A stretch of 64,000 nt of DNA from Rhodovastum atsumiense (lineage in GTDB: Bacteria > Pseudomonadota > Alphaproteobacteria > Acetobacterales > Acetobacteraceae): assembly GCA_026225115.1 (NCBI GenBank), contig JAMFSE010000122.1, positions 1-64,000 on the forward strand, in the 5' to 3' direction. Under the pieces are notes generated by a model, which was not told the origin of the DNA, did no database searches, and saw nothing but the letters and a program-made list of their open reading frames with translations. A program made the position numbers and the translations under genes. This document shows, piece by piece, positions 29,026-38,520 of the stretch. Position 1 is the stretch's first letter. Each line of letters opens with the position of its first letter.

Positions 29026-30267
29026 GGCATCGAGCTTTAAAACTTCCCCGGCCAGATACAGGCTGCCGCAAATCAGCACGCGGCTGGGAACGGTGATCTG
29101 CCCCAAGGCGCCGGCGACGTCCGGGCCTGCAATTGCCACACCGCCGGAGGCCGCGATCACCTGGACGATGGGTAGCGCCAGATGCTGACCAGGTTCGGCG
29201 ACCGCGAAAATTCGCGACGCTTTCGGGATCAGCGGCGCCAAAAATTCCACCACGTCCTTCGACTGCTTCATCCCCACGACCAAAGTAGTCGGACCTCCCC
29301 AGCGCTCCAGCTGTTCCGCCAGGGCCTGGCCGCCGCCCGGGTTATGGGCGCCGTCCACCCACAGGGTCGAGCCTTCGGGCAGCAGCGCTACAAGCTTTCC
29401 ATGCAATTGTTGCAGCCGCGCCGGCCATTCCGCCTGCGCCAGGCCCTGCGCATAGGCCTGTATTGGAATCTCCAGGCCGCAAGCCTGCAAGGCGGCGATC
29501 GCGATCCCGGCGTTATCGGCCTGATGCGCACCGATCAGCGCCGGCCTGCCGAGGCGCGTGCCGTCGAAGCTCAGCCCGTCTGCATCCTCAGTGACTTCCC
29601 AGTCGCGGCCTCGCTGCAGCAATTTTGCATCTTTCAATGCCGCCTCGCGGACGATCTCCGCCAGCGCTTCCGGCGCCTGCGCGCCGGTCACCACCGTCAC
29701 CCCCGGCTTGATAATGCCGGATTTCTCGGCTGCGATTATTGCCAGCCGGTCGCCCAGGAAATCCTGATGATCCATCGAAATGGCTGTTATCGCCGCCACC
29801 ACCGGCGCCGCGATGACATTGGTTGCGTCGAACCTGCCGCCCAGCCCCACCTCGAGTATGCATAAATCCGCCGGCACCCGTGAAAACAGCAGGAACGCCG
29901 CCGCCGTTATCGCCTCGAACACGGTGATCTGATTGCCGGCATTCACCGCCTCGATCTCATCCAGCGCGCCCGCCAGCGCCTCGTCCGTAACCAGCTTGCC
30001 TGCGAGCCGAATACGCTCGTTAAACCGCACCAGATGCGGCGAGGTATAGACATGCGCGCGTAAGCCCGCCGCTTCCGCAATGGCGCGGAGGAAGGCGCAA
30101 CAACTGCCCTTGCCATTGGTCCCCGCCACATGGATCACCGGCGGCAGCTGCAAATGCGGATCTCCAAGCGCCGCCAGCAGCCGGATCAGCCGGTCCAGGC
30201 TGAGGTCGATCAGCTTTGGATAGAGGTGATGAAGCCGGTCTAAACTCGCTTCATAACGGCCAATCAA
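29020..30267 (-). CDS. folC: Folylpolyglutamate/dihydrofolate synthase
   Basis: VIHVAGTNGKGSCCAFLRAIAEAAGLRAHVYTSPHLVRFNERIRL, LEVGLGGRFDATN, WVDGAHNPGGGQAL. Confidence 0.95.
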   Translation of the reverse strand: MIGRYEASLDRLHHLYPKLIDLSLDRLIRLLAALGDPHLQLPPVIHVAGTNGKGSCCAFLRAIAEAAGLRAHVYTSPHLVRFNERIRLAGKLVTDEALAGALDEIEAVNAGNQITVFEAITAAAFLLFSRVPADLCILEVGLGGRFDATNVIAAPVVAAITAISMDHQDFLGDRLAIIAAEKSGIIKPGVTVVTGAQAPEALAEIVREAALKDAKLLQRGRDWEVTEDADGLSFDGTRLGRPALIGAHQADNAGIAIAALQACGLEIPIQAYAQGLAQAEWPARLQQLHGKLVALLPEGSTLWVDGAHNPGGGQALAEQLERWGGPTTLVVGMKQSKDVVEFLAPLIPKASRIFAVAEPGQHLALPIVQVIAASGGVAIAGPDVAGALGQITVPSRVLICGSLYLAGEVLKLDAL

Positions 30268-31130
30268 GCCGCTGCTTTCGCCTGGTTCGCGGTCAACAGC
30301 GAAATAAGCCTCGCCAGCGTTTCCGTCAGCTCGCCGCGCTTGATCACCATGTCGATGATCCCATGCTTGAACAGATATTCGGCACGCTGAAAGCCTTCGG
30401 GAAGTTTTTCCCGCACCGTCTGCTCGATCACCCGCGCGCCGGCAAAGCCGATCAATGCGTTGGGCTCGGCAATCTGGATATCACCCAGCATCGCGAAGGA
30501 GGCCGAAACCCCGCCAGTCGTCGGGTCGGTCAGCACCACTATGAAGGGCAATCCTGCCTCCTTCACCATTTGGGCCGCGATCGTCGTCCGTGGCATCTGC
30601 ATCAGGCTGATGGCGCCTTCCTGCATCCGCGCCCCGCCGGAGGCGGTGTACACAATCAAAGGTGCGGCCTGCAGCACCGCCAGCTTCGCTGCGGCCACCA
30701 GCCCGTCGCCCACCGCGGCGCCCATCGAGCCGCCCATGAAGGTGAACTCCATCGCCGCGACCACCGCCCGGTTGCCGCCAATGGTCCCATGCGCCACCAA
30801 CAGTCCGTCTTCCAGCTTGGTGGCGTCGCGGGCATCGCGCAGCCGATCAGAATAGCGCTTCTCGTCGCGAAACCGCAGCGGATCCGGCACAGCCTTCGGC
30901 AGGTCGATACGGGTGTAATTACCATCATCGAAGGTCCAGGCCAGCCGTTCGACCGCCGTGGCGCGCATATGAAAGCCGCAATGCGGGCAAACCTTCTTGC
31001 CCGCTTCCAGCTCGCTTTTGAATATCATCTGCTGGCAGCTCGGGCATTGATGCCAGAGGTTGTCTGGCACCTCCGTGCGGCCAAGCAGGGTGCGGATTTT
31101 CGGGCGAACAAATTCACTAAGCCAGCTCAT
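30264..31130 (-). CDS. accD: Acetyl-CoA carboxylase carboxyltransferase subunit beta
   Basis: Zn-finger CPSCQQM...CPHCGFH, EFTFMGGSMGAAVGDGLVAAA, GGARMQEGAISLMQM, GFAGARVIEQTVREKLPEGFQRAEYL. Confidence 0.97.
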   Translation of the reverse strand: MSWLSEFVRPKIRTLLGRTEVPDNLWHQCPSCQQMIFKSELEAGKKVCPHCGFHMRATAVERLAWTFDDGNYTRIDLPKAVPDPLRFRDEKRYSDRLRDARDATKLEDGLLVAHGTIGGNRAVVAAMEFTFMGGSMGAAVGDGLVAAAKLAVLQAAPLIVYTASGGARMQEGAISLMQMPRTTIAAQMVKEAGLPFIVVLTDPTTGGVSASFAMLGDIQIAEPNALIGFAGARVIEQTVREKLPEGFQRAEYLFKHGIIDMVIKRGELTETLARLISLLTANQAKAAA

Positions 31131-31170
31131 GGGCTGAAATTACCCGTTATTGCCGGATAATGAAAGTCAC

Positions 31171-31233
31171 TCAGAGCGCGATGATGTGAGACGTGGTCGC
31201 TTGCGAGCGCGTCTTACATCTGAATCGCCCTCT
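31171..31233. repeat. Imperfect palindromic hairpin repeat, degenerate relative of 8413-8448
   Basis: agagcgcgatgatgtgagacg...cgtcttacatctgaatcgccctct. Confidence 0.55.
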
Positions 31234-31234
31234 A

Positions 31235-32398
31235 CTATCTATCCAAACCGTCGAGGCTACCATGCAGCGCGCCCACCAGGATTTTCCGCATTGCCCCCGC
31301 ATCCGCGGGCCGTGGATTATCCGGTGTATTCGGGTCCAGAAACGCTTCCTCGGCCAGGAAATCGAGCGAATCCTCGGTCACTTTCAGCTCTGCGATGGTA
31401 TGCGGGATTTTCAGCCGGCTGCGCAATTCCAGCACCCAGTTCAGAAATCCGTCAAAGCCGCCGCCGACCCCAAGGCTTGCCGCCAACTCGGCCATGCGCG
31501 TTTCGATTATCGGCCGGTTAAACGCCAGCACATAGGGCATCAGCACCGCATTCGTGAGCCCGTGATGACCATGAAATTTTGCGCCGATCGGGTGGCTGAG
31601 CGAATGGATGGCGCCCAGGCCCTTTTGAAAGGCGGTCGCACCCATCGAGGCGGCTGCCAGCATCTTGCCGCGCGCATCGACGTTTTTCGGCTCGGATACC
31701 GCCGTGAGCAACGCTTCCTTGACCAGCCGCATGCCTTCGACCGCAATGCCGTCGGCGAACGGGTTCCAGCCCGGAGCGTAATAAGCCTCAAGGTTATGAG
31801 CCAAGGCGTCCATGCCGGTCCAGGCGGTGATGCTCGGCGGTAGGCCGAAGGTAAGCTCAGCGTCGAGGATCACCAGCCGGGGGAGCATATCCCGGTGCAG
31901 CAGGATGATTTTTCTGCCCAAAGTGAGGTCGGTCACCACCGTCGCGCGGCCAACCTCGGATCCGGTGCCGGCGGTGGTGGGGATCGCGAAAATCGGCGGA
32001 ATGGGGCGATCGAGTTCCGGCGAGGTGCGGGTGATCTCAAAATCCCAGAGCGGCAAGCTGGTGGCGGTGGCAAGGGCGACCGATTTGCCGCAATCGAGCC
32101 CGCTGCCGCCGCCGATCGCAATCACCATCTCGGCTTCATGCGCGCCGTAAGCCCGGACGCCGGCGGCAACATCATCGGCAATCGGGTCCGGATGCACGTC
32201 CTTGAACACGGCAACGGCAATGTTCTCCTTCTCGAGGCTGGCGACGATACCGGCAAAAAACGGCAATCCGGCGACGCCGGGATCAGTGACGATCAAGGCG
32301 CGCTTGATGCCAAGATCGCTCACCCGGCCAGGAAGTTCCGAAATACGGCCGGGCCCCGACAGGGTTTCGGTCGGGATACGCCAGTTACCTTTTAGCAT
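31235..32398 (-). CDS. Iron-containing alcohol dehydrogenase
   Basis: VIAIGGGSGLDCGKSVAL, PIFAIPTTAGTGSEVGRATVVTD, HSLSHPIGAKFHGHHGLTNAVLMPYVLAFN metal-binding histidines. Confidence 0.93.
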   Translation of the reverse strand: MLKGNWRIPTETLSGPGRISELPGRVSDLGIKRALIVTDPGVAGLPFFAGIVASLEKENIAVAVFKDVHPDPIADDVAAGVRAYGAHEAEMVIAIGGGSGLDCGKSVALATATSLPLWDFEITRTSPELDRPIPPIFAIPTTAGTGSEVGRATVVTDLTLGRKIILLHRDMLPRLVILDAELTFGLPPSITAWTGMDALAHNLEAYYAPGWNPFADGIAVEGMRLVKEALLTAVSEPKNVDARGKMLAAASMGATAFQKGLGAIHSLSHPIGAKFHGHHGLTNAVLMPYVLAFNRPIIETRMAELAASLGVGGGFDGFLNWVLELRSRLKIPHTIAELKVTEDSLDFLAEEAFLDPNTPDNPRPADAGAMRKILVGALHGSLDGLDR

Positions 32399-32400
32399 GA

Positions 32401-33759
32401 TTACATCCTCTCAAATGAGCGATACCGTTCCCAATCCGTCACGGCAAAATTGAAGGCATCGAGCTCCACTCTGGCCATATTGCCATAATGGGCCACCACA
32501 TCGGGACCGAAAGCGGCCTTGGTGAATGCGCTGCCGATAAATAATCTTGCTGCATCCGCCAAGGTTTTCGGCATCTGCGGCAAATCCGCATTATAGGCGT
32601 TGCCGGAAAATACCGGCACCGGCGGCAGTTCACGCTCGATGCCGTCCAACCCCGCGGCAATCATCGCGGCCATCGCTAGGTAAGGGTTCACATCGCCGCC
32701 TGGCAGCCGGTTTTCAACCCGCAACGATTTGCCGTGGCCAAGGATCCGGAAGGCGCAGGTGCGGTTATCCATGCCCCAGGCGATCGCGGTCGGCGCAAAA
32801 CTTCCGGAAGCGTAACGTTTATAGGAATTGATATTGGGCGCAAAAAGCAGTGCCAGCTCCTCCGCATGCGCGATCAACCCCGCCAGGAATTGCAGGAAGG
32901 TTTTGGATGGGCTGTGCCCGTCATCATCGAGAAATACCGCCTTGCCGGAAGCATCGCGCAGGCTGAGATGCGTATGGCAGGAATTGCCCTCGCGCTCGTT
33001 ATATTTTGCCATGAAGGTGAGCGCATGGCCGGCTTGCGCGGCGATCTCCTTGGCCGCCTCCTTGTAGATCACATGGCCGTCGGCCGCTTCCAGCGCCTCG
33101 CCGTAGCGGAAATTGATTTCATGCTGGCCGAGATTGCACTCGCCCTTGGAATTTTCGACCTGAATGCCGGCCGCTTCCATCGCGTTGCGGATTTTACGGA
33201 TGACCGGCTCAACCCGCGCCGTACCGAGCATCGAATAATCGCAATTATACTGGTTGGCGGGCACCAGATCGCGATAGCCGCTGTTCCAGGCATCTTCGTA
33301 GCTGGTACGGAATAAAATAAACTCGAGCTCGGTGGCCGCATAGGCGGTCAGCCCATGGTCCGCCAGCCGCGCCAGCTGCTTTTTCAGCATGCTGCGCGGC
33401 GCCATATCCGCCGGCTTATGGCCCTGCAGTTCGATATCGCAGAGGATGATCGCCGCACCCGGCTGCCAGGGTGCGATGCGCAGGGTCGCCAGGTCCGGGA
33501 CAAAGACAAAATCCCCATAGCCTTTTTCCCAGGAGGTCAAATCATAACCGGCGACCGGCGCGCATTCGATGTCGGTTGCCAGCAAATAGGAACAGCCCTC
33601 GGCCGCGTCCTCGGTAACGCTTTCCAGGAAAAACCGCGGCATTACCCGCTTGCCCTGCAGCCTGCCTTGCATGTCGGGGGCGGCCATCAATACCGTATCA
33701 ATCTCGCCGGCTTCCGCCAAAGCGCGCAATTCTGCCAGCGAAAGCGTTCCCGTCTGTGC
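32401..33759 (-). CDS. Glutamine synthetase family protein (second GS-like paralogue)
   Basis: DTVLMAAPDMQGRLQGKRVMPRFFLESV, ATELEFILFRTSYEDAWNSGY, NLGQHEINFRYGEALEAADGHVIYKEAAKEIA, NSCHTHLSLRD; internal Met start MAQTGTLSL preferred. Confidence 0.88.
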   Translation of the reverse strand, partial: AQTGTLSLAELRALAEAGEIDTVLMAAPDMQGRLQGKRVMPRFFLESVTEDAAEGCSYLLATDIECAPVAGYDLTSWEKGYGDFVFVPDLATLRIAPWQPGAAIILCDIELQGHKPADMAPRSMLKKQLARLADHGLTAYAATELEFILFRTSYEDAWNSGYRDLVPANQYNCDYSMLGTARVEPVIRKIRNAMEAAGIQVENSKGECNLGQHEINFRYGEALEAADGHVIYKEAAKEIAAQAGHALTFMAKYNEREGNSCHTHLSLRDASGKAVFLDDDGHSPSKTFLQFLAGLIAHAEELALLFAPNINSYKRYASGSFAPTAIAWGMDNRTCAFRILGHGKSLRVENRLPGGDVNPYLAMAAMIAAGLDGIERELPPVPVFSGNAYNADLPQMPKTLADAARLFIGSAFTKAAFGPDVVAHYGNMARVELDAFNFAVTDWERYRSFERM

Positions 33760-33821
33760 CATCCTACCCTCCGATAATTTTATGCTGGGCCGGGCGTTGT
33801 TGCCACCAGACCCCATTCCCC

Positions 33822-33870
33822 AGCAAATAAAAGTCTTTTTGCTTCTTTTTCTTCAGAAAAAGAAGTGCTT
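33822..33870. repeat. Repeat family A, partial copy A5
   Basis: cagcaaataaaagtctttttgcttctttttcttcagaaaaagaagtgctt. Confidence 0.65.
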
Positions 33871-34022
33871 GCCTAGACTAATCATTGTGTTATTCGGGAA
33901 TCAGGGGCTTTTCCAGCACTCCGGTTAGACTTGGCGGGACGCCGGAAAAGATGCGTAAGAGCAATAAAAAACCGGATCCAGGGCAATTCCTGAATTCAGC
34001 GACGGCTTATGGGAGACTAAAA

Positions 34023-35585
34023 ATGACAACACCGAGCAATGACAGCATCCTCGCCGACGATACCGCGACCCTGCATAAAATGGGCTACGCGCAGGAATTG
34101 GCGCGGCGCATGGGCGGGTTTTCGAATTTCGCGATTTCATTCTCGATCATCTGCATTCTTGCCGGTGGAATCACGGCATTTCAGGTCGGCTTCTCGACCG
34201 GCGGCGGCGCCGGCGTGTTCATCGGCTGGATCGTCGGGTCCGCTTACGCGATGATCGTCGCGTTCTCGATGGCGCAGATCGCCTCGGCCTACCCAACCGC
34301 CGGCGGGCTGTACCATTGGTCCTCGATTTTGGGCGGCCGCGGCTGGGGCTGGGCTACCGCTTTCGTCAACCTGCTGGGGCTGATCTTCGTGGTCTCCTCG
34401 GTGGATGTCGGCGTCTATCTGCTGTTCAACAGCCTCATCCTGACAAATATTTTCGGCATCGATACCTCAACCTGGTCGGCCGCGTGGCCGAGCTGGGCGG
34501 GCGGCTGGCATCAGGTTCTGGCAATTGCCGTCATCGTCGCCAGTCAGGCGGCGTTCAACCATCGCGGCATCCGGGTCACCACGCTGCTGACCGATTTTTC
34601 CGGCTATCTCATCCTGGTGGTCGCCGTGGTCCTGACCGCCACGATGCTGTACGGCGCGCCGCATCTGGATTTCTCGCGGCTTGTCACCTTTACCAATAAC
34701 TCCGGCGCCCCTGGCGGCGGCGTGGTGCCAGCGAATTCGCATCTGCTCTACGTCTTCCTGCTCGGGCTCCTGCTGCCGATCTATACCATCACCGGCTTCG
34801 ATGCCTCGGCTCATACCTCGGAAGAAACCAAGGACGCCCGCCGCGCCGTGCCGAAAGGCATGATCAACGCGGTGTTCTGGTCCTTCGCCTTCGGGCTGGT
34901 GATGGTGTCGTCCTTCGTGCTGGCAATGCCGGACACGACCAAGGCGGCATTGGACGGCTTCAACGTGTTCTTCAACCTGTTCGCCAACCTGCCGGTGCCA
35001 ACGCCGCTGAAAGACCTGCTTTATATCTGCATCGTGCTGGCCAATTACCTGTGCGCGCTGGCAGGCGTAACTTCCACCTCGCGCATGATCTTCGCCTTCT
35101 CGCGCGATGGCGGGCTGCCGGGCCATAAGATCTGGCGCCATGTCAGCCCCGCCCACCGCACGCCGGTGGCGGCAATCTGGCTGGCAGCGTTCCTGGCCTT
35201 TCTCTCCACCCTCTACTCCTCGGCGTTCAGCGCACTGGCCGCCGGATGCGCGATGTTCCTGTATGTTTCCTACGCCATGCCGATTTTGGCGGGCATTTTT
35301 GCGGAAGGCAAAACCTGGACGGAGTTCGGACCATTCAAACTCGGCGCCCTTTCCAAACCCATTGCGATACTCTCGGTTCTCGGCACGCTGGTGGTGATCT
35401 TCATCGGCATTCAGCCGCCGAATAACATCCTGATCAACTATGGGATCGGCTTGATCGTGCTGATGCTCATATTGTGGTTCGGCGTCGCCCGCCGGCACTT
35501 CCCCGGACCGCCCATCGGCGCCGCCGCAGTCGCCGCACGTGCCGCGGAAATTGCCGCGGAGGAGCAGGCGGTCGGACAAAGTTAA
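34023..35585 (+). CDS. Amino acid permease (APC superfamily)
   Basis: FSNFAISFSIICILAGGITAFQVGFSTGGGAGVFIGWIVGSAYAMIVAFSMAQIASAYPTAGGLYHWSSILGGRGWGWATAFVN. Confidence 0.93.
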   Translation: MTTPSNDSILADDTATLHKMGYAQELARRMGGFSNFAISFSIICILAGGITAFQVGFSTGGGAGVFIGWIVGSAYAMIVAFSMAQIASAYPTAGGLYHWSSILGGRGWGWATAFVNLLGLIFVVSSVDVGVYLLFNSLILTNIFGIDTSTWSAAWPSWAGGWHQVLAIAVIVASQAAFNHRGIRVTTLLTDFSGYLILVVAVVLTATMLYGAPHLDFSRLVTFTNNSGAPGGGVVPANSHLLYVFLLGLLLPIYTITGFDASAHTSEETKDARRAVPKGMINAVFWSFAFGLVMVSSFVLAMPDTTKAALDGFNVFFNLFANLPVPTPLKDLLYICIVLANYLCALAGVTSTSRMIFAFSRDGGLPGHKIWRHVSPAHRTPVAAIWLAAFLAFLSTLYSSAFSALAAGCAMFLYVSYAMPILAGIFAEGKTWTEFGPFKLGALSKPIAILSVLGTLVVIFIGIQPPNNILINYGIGLIVLMLILWFGVARRHFPGPPIGAAAVAARAAEIAAEEQAVGQS

Positions 35586-35590
35586 GGAAA

Positions 35591-35697
35591 GGAAGCACTT
35601 CTTTTTCTGAAGAAAAAGAAGCAAAAAGACTTTTTATACCGGGTACGGGCGTGGACAACACCACGCCCTTACTTCGGCATAACGAAGCTTTTTGGAG
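35591..35697. repeat. Repeat family A, copy A6
   Basis: ggaagcacttctttttctgaagaaaaagaagcaaaaagactttttataccgggtacgggcgtgg-acaa-caccacgccc... Confidence 0.7.
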
Positions 35698-35703
35698 ATA
35701 CCT

Positions 35704-36156
35704 ATGACGGCTTTGGTCGAATTCATTAAGGCAAGCGTCAGCGGCGAAGAAGCCGTTTCATCCTGGGTGCTTATCGATCAGGCTTTGATCAACGGCTTCG
35801 CGGATGTCACGAGCGACCACAACTACATCCATGTTGATCCGGAAAAGGCGGCGCAATCCCCAATGGGCGGCACCATCGCGCACGGGCTGCTGACATTATC
35901 GATGCTGCCGCAGCTTGCAAATGATGCGCTTCCAAGCAATAGCGGCTTCAAAATGTCGGTCAATTACGGCTATGATAAAATCCGCTTTTTAACGCCCGTT
36001 CACAGCGGCAAAAATATCCGCGGCCGTTTCAAAGTCCTGAACTTCACCGAAATCCGCCCAGGCGAATGGCGCAAACTTCTAAGCGTGACCATAGAAATAG
36101 AAAGCGAGCCCAAACCCGCGCTAGTCGCCGAGTGGATCACCCTTCACTACGTCTAG
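35704..36156 (+). CDS. MaoC-family enoyl-CoA hydratase-like protein
   Basis: INGFADVTSDHNYIHVDPEKAAQSPMGGTIAHGLLTLSML. Confidence 0.9.
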   Translation: MTALVEFIKASVSGEEAVSSWVLIDQALINGFADVTSDHNYIHVDPEKAAQSPMGGTIAHGLLTLSMLPQLANDALPSNSGFKMSVNYGYDKIRFLTPVHSGKNIRGRFKVLNFTEIRPGEWRKLLSVTIEIESEPKPALVAEWITLHYV

Positions 36157-36172
36157 CCACAACCCATGCCCA

Positions 36173-36306
36173 AAATTCGCTGTGGTGAGTCAGCTGGGGC
36201 GATTTTTTTGGAGCCGGAGCGGAGCGGCCTACTGGCCGTGAGCACGGCAGCGGCCGACCGCCGGAAGCCGAAAAAAGCGCCTCAGATGGCCACCACAGTA
36301 GAATTT
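36173..36306. repeat. Repeat family B, copy B2 (MITE-like palindromic element)
   Basis: aaattcgctgtggtgagtcagctggggcg...gccggagcggagcggcctactggccgtgagcac...gcgcctcagatggccaccacagtagaattt; inverted termini aaattc..gaattt. Confidence 0.75.
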
Positions 36307-36308
36307 TT

Positions 36309-36785
36309 CTAAGTTTCGAAGGGGGTTTCGGCGGGGGCTAAGGACTTCATGAGATCAAACATGCGCTTGCGAACCGCGGGGTCGGTGATGCGGTAATAAG
36401 CGCGCACCAGTTCCAGCGTTTCGCGTTTGGTCAGATTCTCATCGATGCCAGGCGAAAATGGCTCCTGCGCTTCGGCGAAACCATACATGCGGCCACGCGG
36501 ACCGGAAATCGGCGTCGCGTCCATGCCCTCGGGCATATCGTCGAAGAAGAAACTGATGGGCACGTCGAGCACGCGCGAGATGTCAAACAAGCGGGATGCG
36601 CCGACGCGGTTTACGCCCCGTTCGTATTTTTGCACCTGCTGAAATGTTAGCCCCAGCGCGTCGCCGAGGCGTTCCTGGGACATGCCCAACAGCGTGCGCC
36701 GTAAACGGACGCGGGCGCCAACATGGACATCTATGGGGCTTGGGCGACTTTCTCGCTCCGGCCTGTCTGCGGTTACTTCCGACAT
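36309..36785 (-). CDS. XRE-family helix-turn-helix transcriptional regulator
   Basis: VGARVRLRRTLLGMSQERLGDALGLTFQQVQKYERGVNRVGASRLFDISRVLDVPISFFFDDM. Confidence 0.93.
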   Translation of the reverse strand: MSEVTADRPERESRPSPIDVHVGARVRLRRTLLGMSQERLGDALGLTFQQVQKYERGVNRVGASRLFDISRVLDVPISFFFDDMPEGMDATPISGPRGRMYGFAEAQEPFSPGIDENLTKRETLELVRAYYRITDPAVRKRMFDLMKSLAPAETPFET

Positions 36786-37026
36786 AGGCTATTTCAACTC
36801 CAGGACGTATCGACGGCTATCACAAAATCGTCAATGCGGTAATAAAAAATCTGGTCAGTTCTCATTTGGGCTGTCAATTACAGCTTTTTTGAGTATTCCA
36901 CCATCCGGTCAGCAACATTTGCGCGCTTACCGTGCGGCGCCTATTTTCACCTTTACCAGAGGTTAATCAATCAAACAATACAAAAACGACGAAAAAATGA
37001 TATTAAATAGACAAAATTTTGATTTG

Positions 37027-38520
37027 TTACGCGATATTGTTGTTTTTTGCTCCTGGACGGCCCAACAAAATTCCAAAGATTAAAAATAGTCCACTCAACA
37101 CTGACGGCAGTAATAAGCCGAATCTTGCATAGGGAGTTGGCGGCAACGCACCCGGCAAAACCGTAACAAGTACACCCTGCGCCCCTAACGGCAGCGAGGC
37201 CCTTACATGCCCGAAACTGTCGATAACCGCGGTGATGCCGGAGTTTGCGGCCCGGGCCAGCGGCACGCCTTCTTCAACCGCGCGCAAGCGGGCATCGGCA
37301 AAATGCTGGCGCGGCCCGGCGCTGTTGCCGAACCAGGAATCGTCCGTGACGTTGACGAGCCAAAGCGGGCGATCTTTTTCATTGACGACCTGACCGGAGA
37401 AAATGGCCTCATAGCAAATCAGCGGGCCAAACGGCGGCAGGCCGGCGACGTGCAGCGTGGCCGGGCCTGGTCCAGGCGTGAAGCCGCTGCCGAGAACGTC
37501 GGGCGTGATTTTAACGGGAATCCACCGTGGCATGTACTCGCCGAACGGAACCAGCTTCCACTTATCGTAGATCGCGGCCGCCGGACCTGGACCGCGCGTC
37601 ACCACCAGAGAATTGCGAAAATCGGTGTTGCTCACCTGGCGCAGCGAACCGGCGAGCATGGGCGTCGGTCCGGTGACGGCGGCAAGCTGGGCGCGCGCGG
37701 CTGAATCCGTATCGAGAAGCCAAGGACTTGAGCCTTCCGGCCAGATGACCGTGTTGGCGCCGGCATTGATCCCGGCGCGGCTCATGCCAAGCAGCGTCTG
37801 CCAGCGGGCAATCATGGAGGCGCGGTCATAGCTGCCGGGGACGGGGAATTTCGGCTGCAGCAATGCAACCGTGACGCCCGTGGATTGAACGGGCGTGGTC
37901 AAGTGAATGACGCCGAAAGATGCCCAGGCAATGAGCAAAGCGGCGGCGGTGGCCAGTCCACGGCGGCCGAAAATCGGCAGGCCGGCGATGAAGACGGTCA
38001 GCAACGTGAGGCCGTGCACGCCGATCAATGCCGCAAGCTGGATAAATATATCGCCGGTCCGGCCGGGAATGGCCCAGGCGCTGCCCCAGAGATTCCAGGG
38101 AAAACCGGAAAATGCGAATTGCCGAATCAGGTCGGAAAAAACCCAGGCGCCGGAAAACATCAGCAGGCGCGAAAGCCCCGGACCATCCCTTCCGGGCCGC
38201 ACCAGCGAGGCCGCATATGCCGGGATGATGCTGTAGAATGCGACGGCGAAGGCCAGCAGCGGCGCTGCCAGCGGTACCAGCCACCAAAAGCTGGAAATCT
38301 CGGTAAGAATGGGTTCGGTGATCCAGTACAGCCCCGCCAGGTTGAGCCCAAACCCGAAGGTCCAGCCGATCAGCGCCAGCTGCTTTTTGGACGACGCCGC
38401 GCCGATCAGGCGAAGAAAGGCCGGGATGCTGAACAACAGCACGGGCAGCAGATGGATCGGCGGCAATGCCAGTGCTGAGACCAGGCCCCATAAAAACGCC
38501 TGGACAAGCGGGCGTTTCAC
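37027..38520 (-). CDS. lnt: Apolipoprotein N-acyltransferase
   Basis: FSGFPWNLWGSAW, VIWPEGSSPWLL, DKWKLVPFGEYMP, LICYEAIFSGQV, NVTDDSWFGNSAGPRQHFADARLRAVEEGVPLARAANSGITAVID; GTG start overlapping the mtnC stop inferred. Confidence 0.93.
   Translation of the reverse strand: MKRPLVQAFLWGLVSALALPPIHLLPVLLFSIPAFLRLIGAASSKKQLALIGWTFGFGLNLAGLYWITEPILTEISSFWWLVPLAAPLLAFAVAFYSIIPAYAASLVRPGRDGPGLSRLLMFSGAWVFSDLIRQFAFSGFPWNLWGSAWAIPGRTGDIFIQLAALIGVHGLTLLTVFIAGLPIFGRRGLATAAALLIAWASFGVIHLTTPVQSTGVTVALLQPKFPVPGSYDRASMIARWQTLLGMSRAGINAGANTVIWPEGSSPWLLDTDSAARAQLAAVTGPTPMLAGSLRQVSNTDFRNSLVVTRGPGPAAAIYDKWKLVPFGEYMPRWIPVKITPDVLGSGFTPGPGPATLHVAGLPPFGPLICYEAIFSGQVVNEKDRPLWLVNVTDDSWFGNSAGPRQHFADARLRAVEEGVPLARAANSGITAVIDSFGHVRASLPLGAQGVLVTVLPGALPPTPYARFGLLLPSVLSGLFLIFGILLGRPGAKNNNIA

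Noticed and set aside
33760-33885. GG-N10-GC (TGGTGGCAACAACGC) upstream of the second GS-like gene
   Set aside because: -24 and -12 boxes do not match the consensus beyond the invariant dinucleotides
34467-35624. 385-aa minus-strand ORF
   Set aside because: Antisense to a clear APC permease; charged shadow-frame composition
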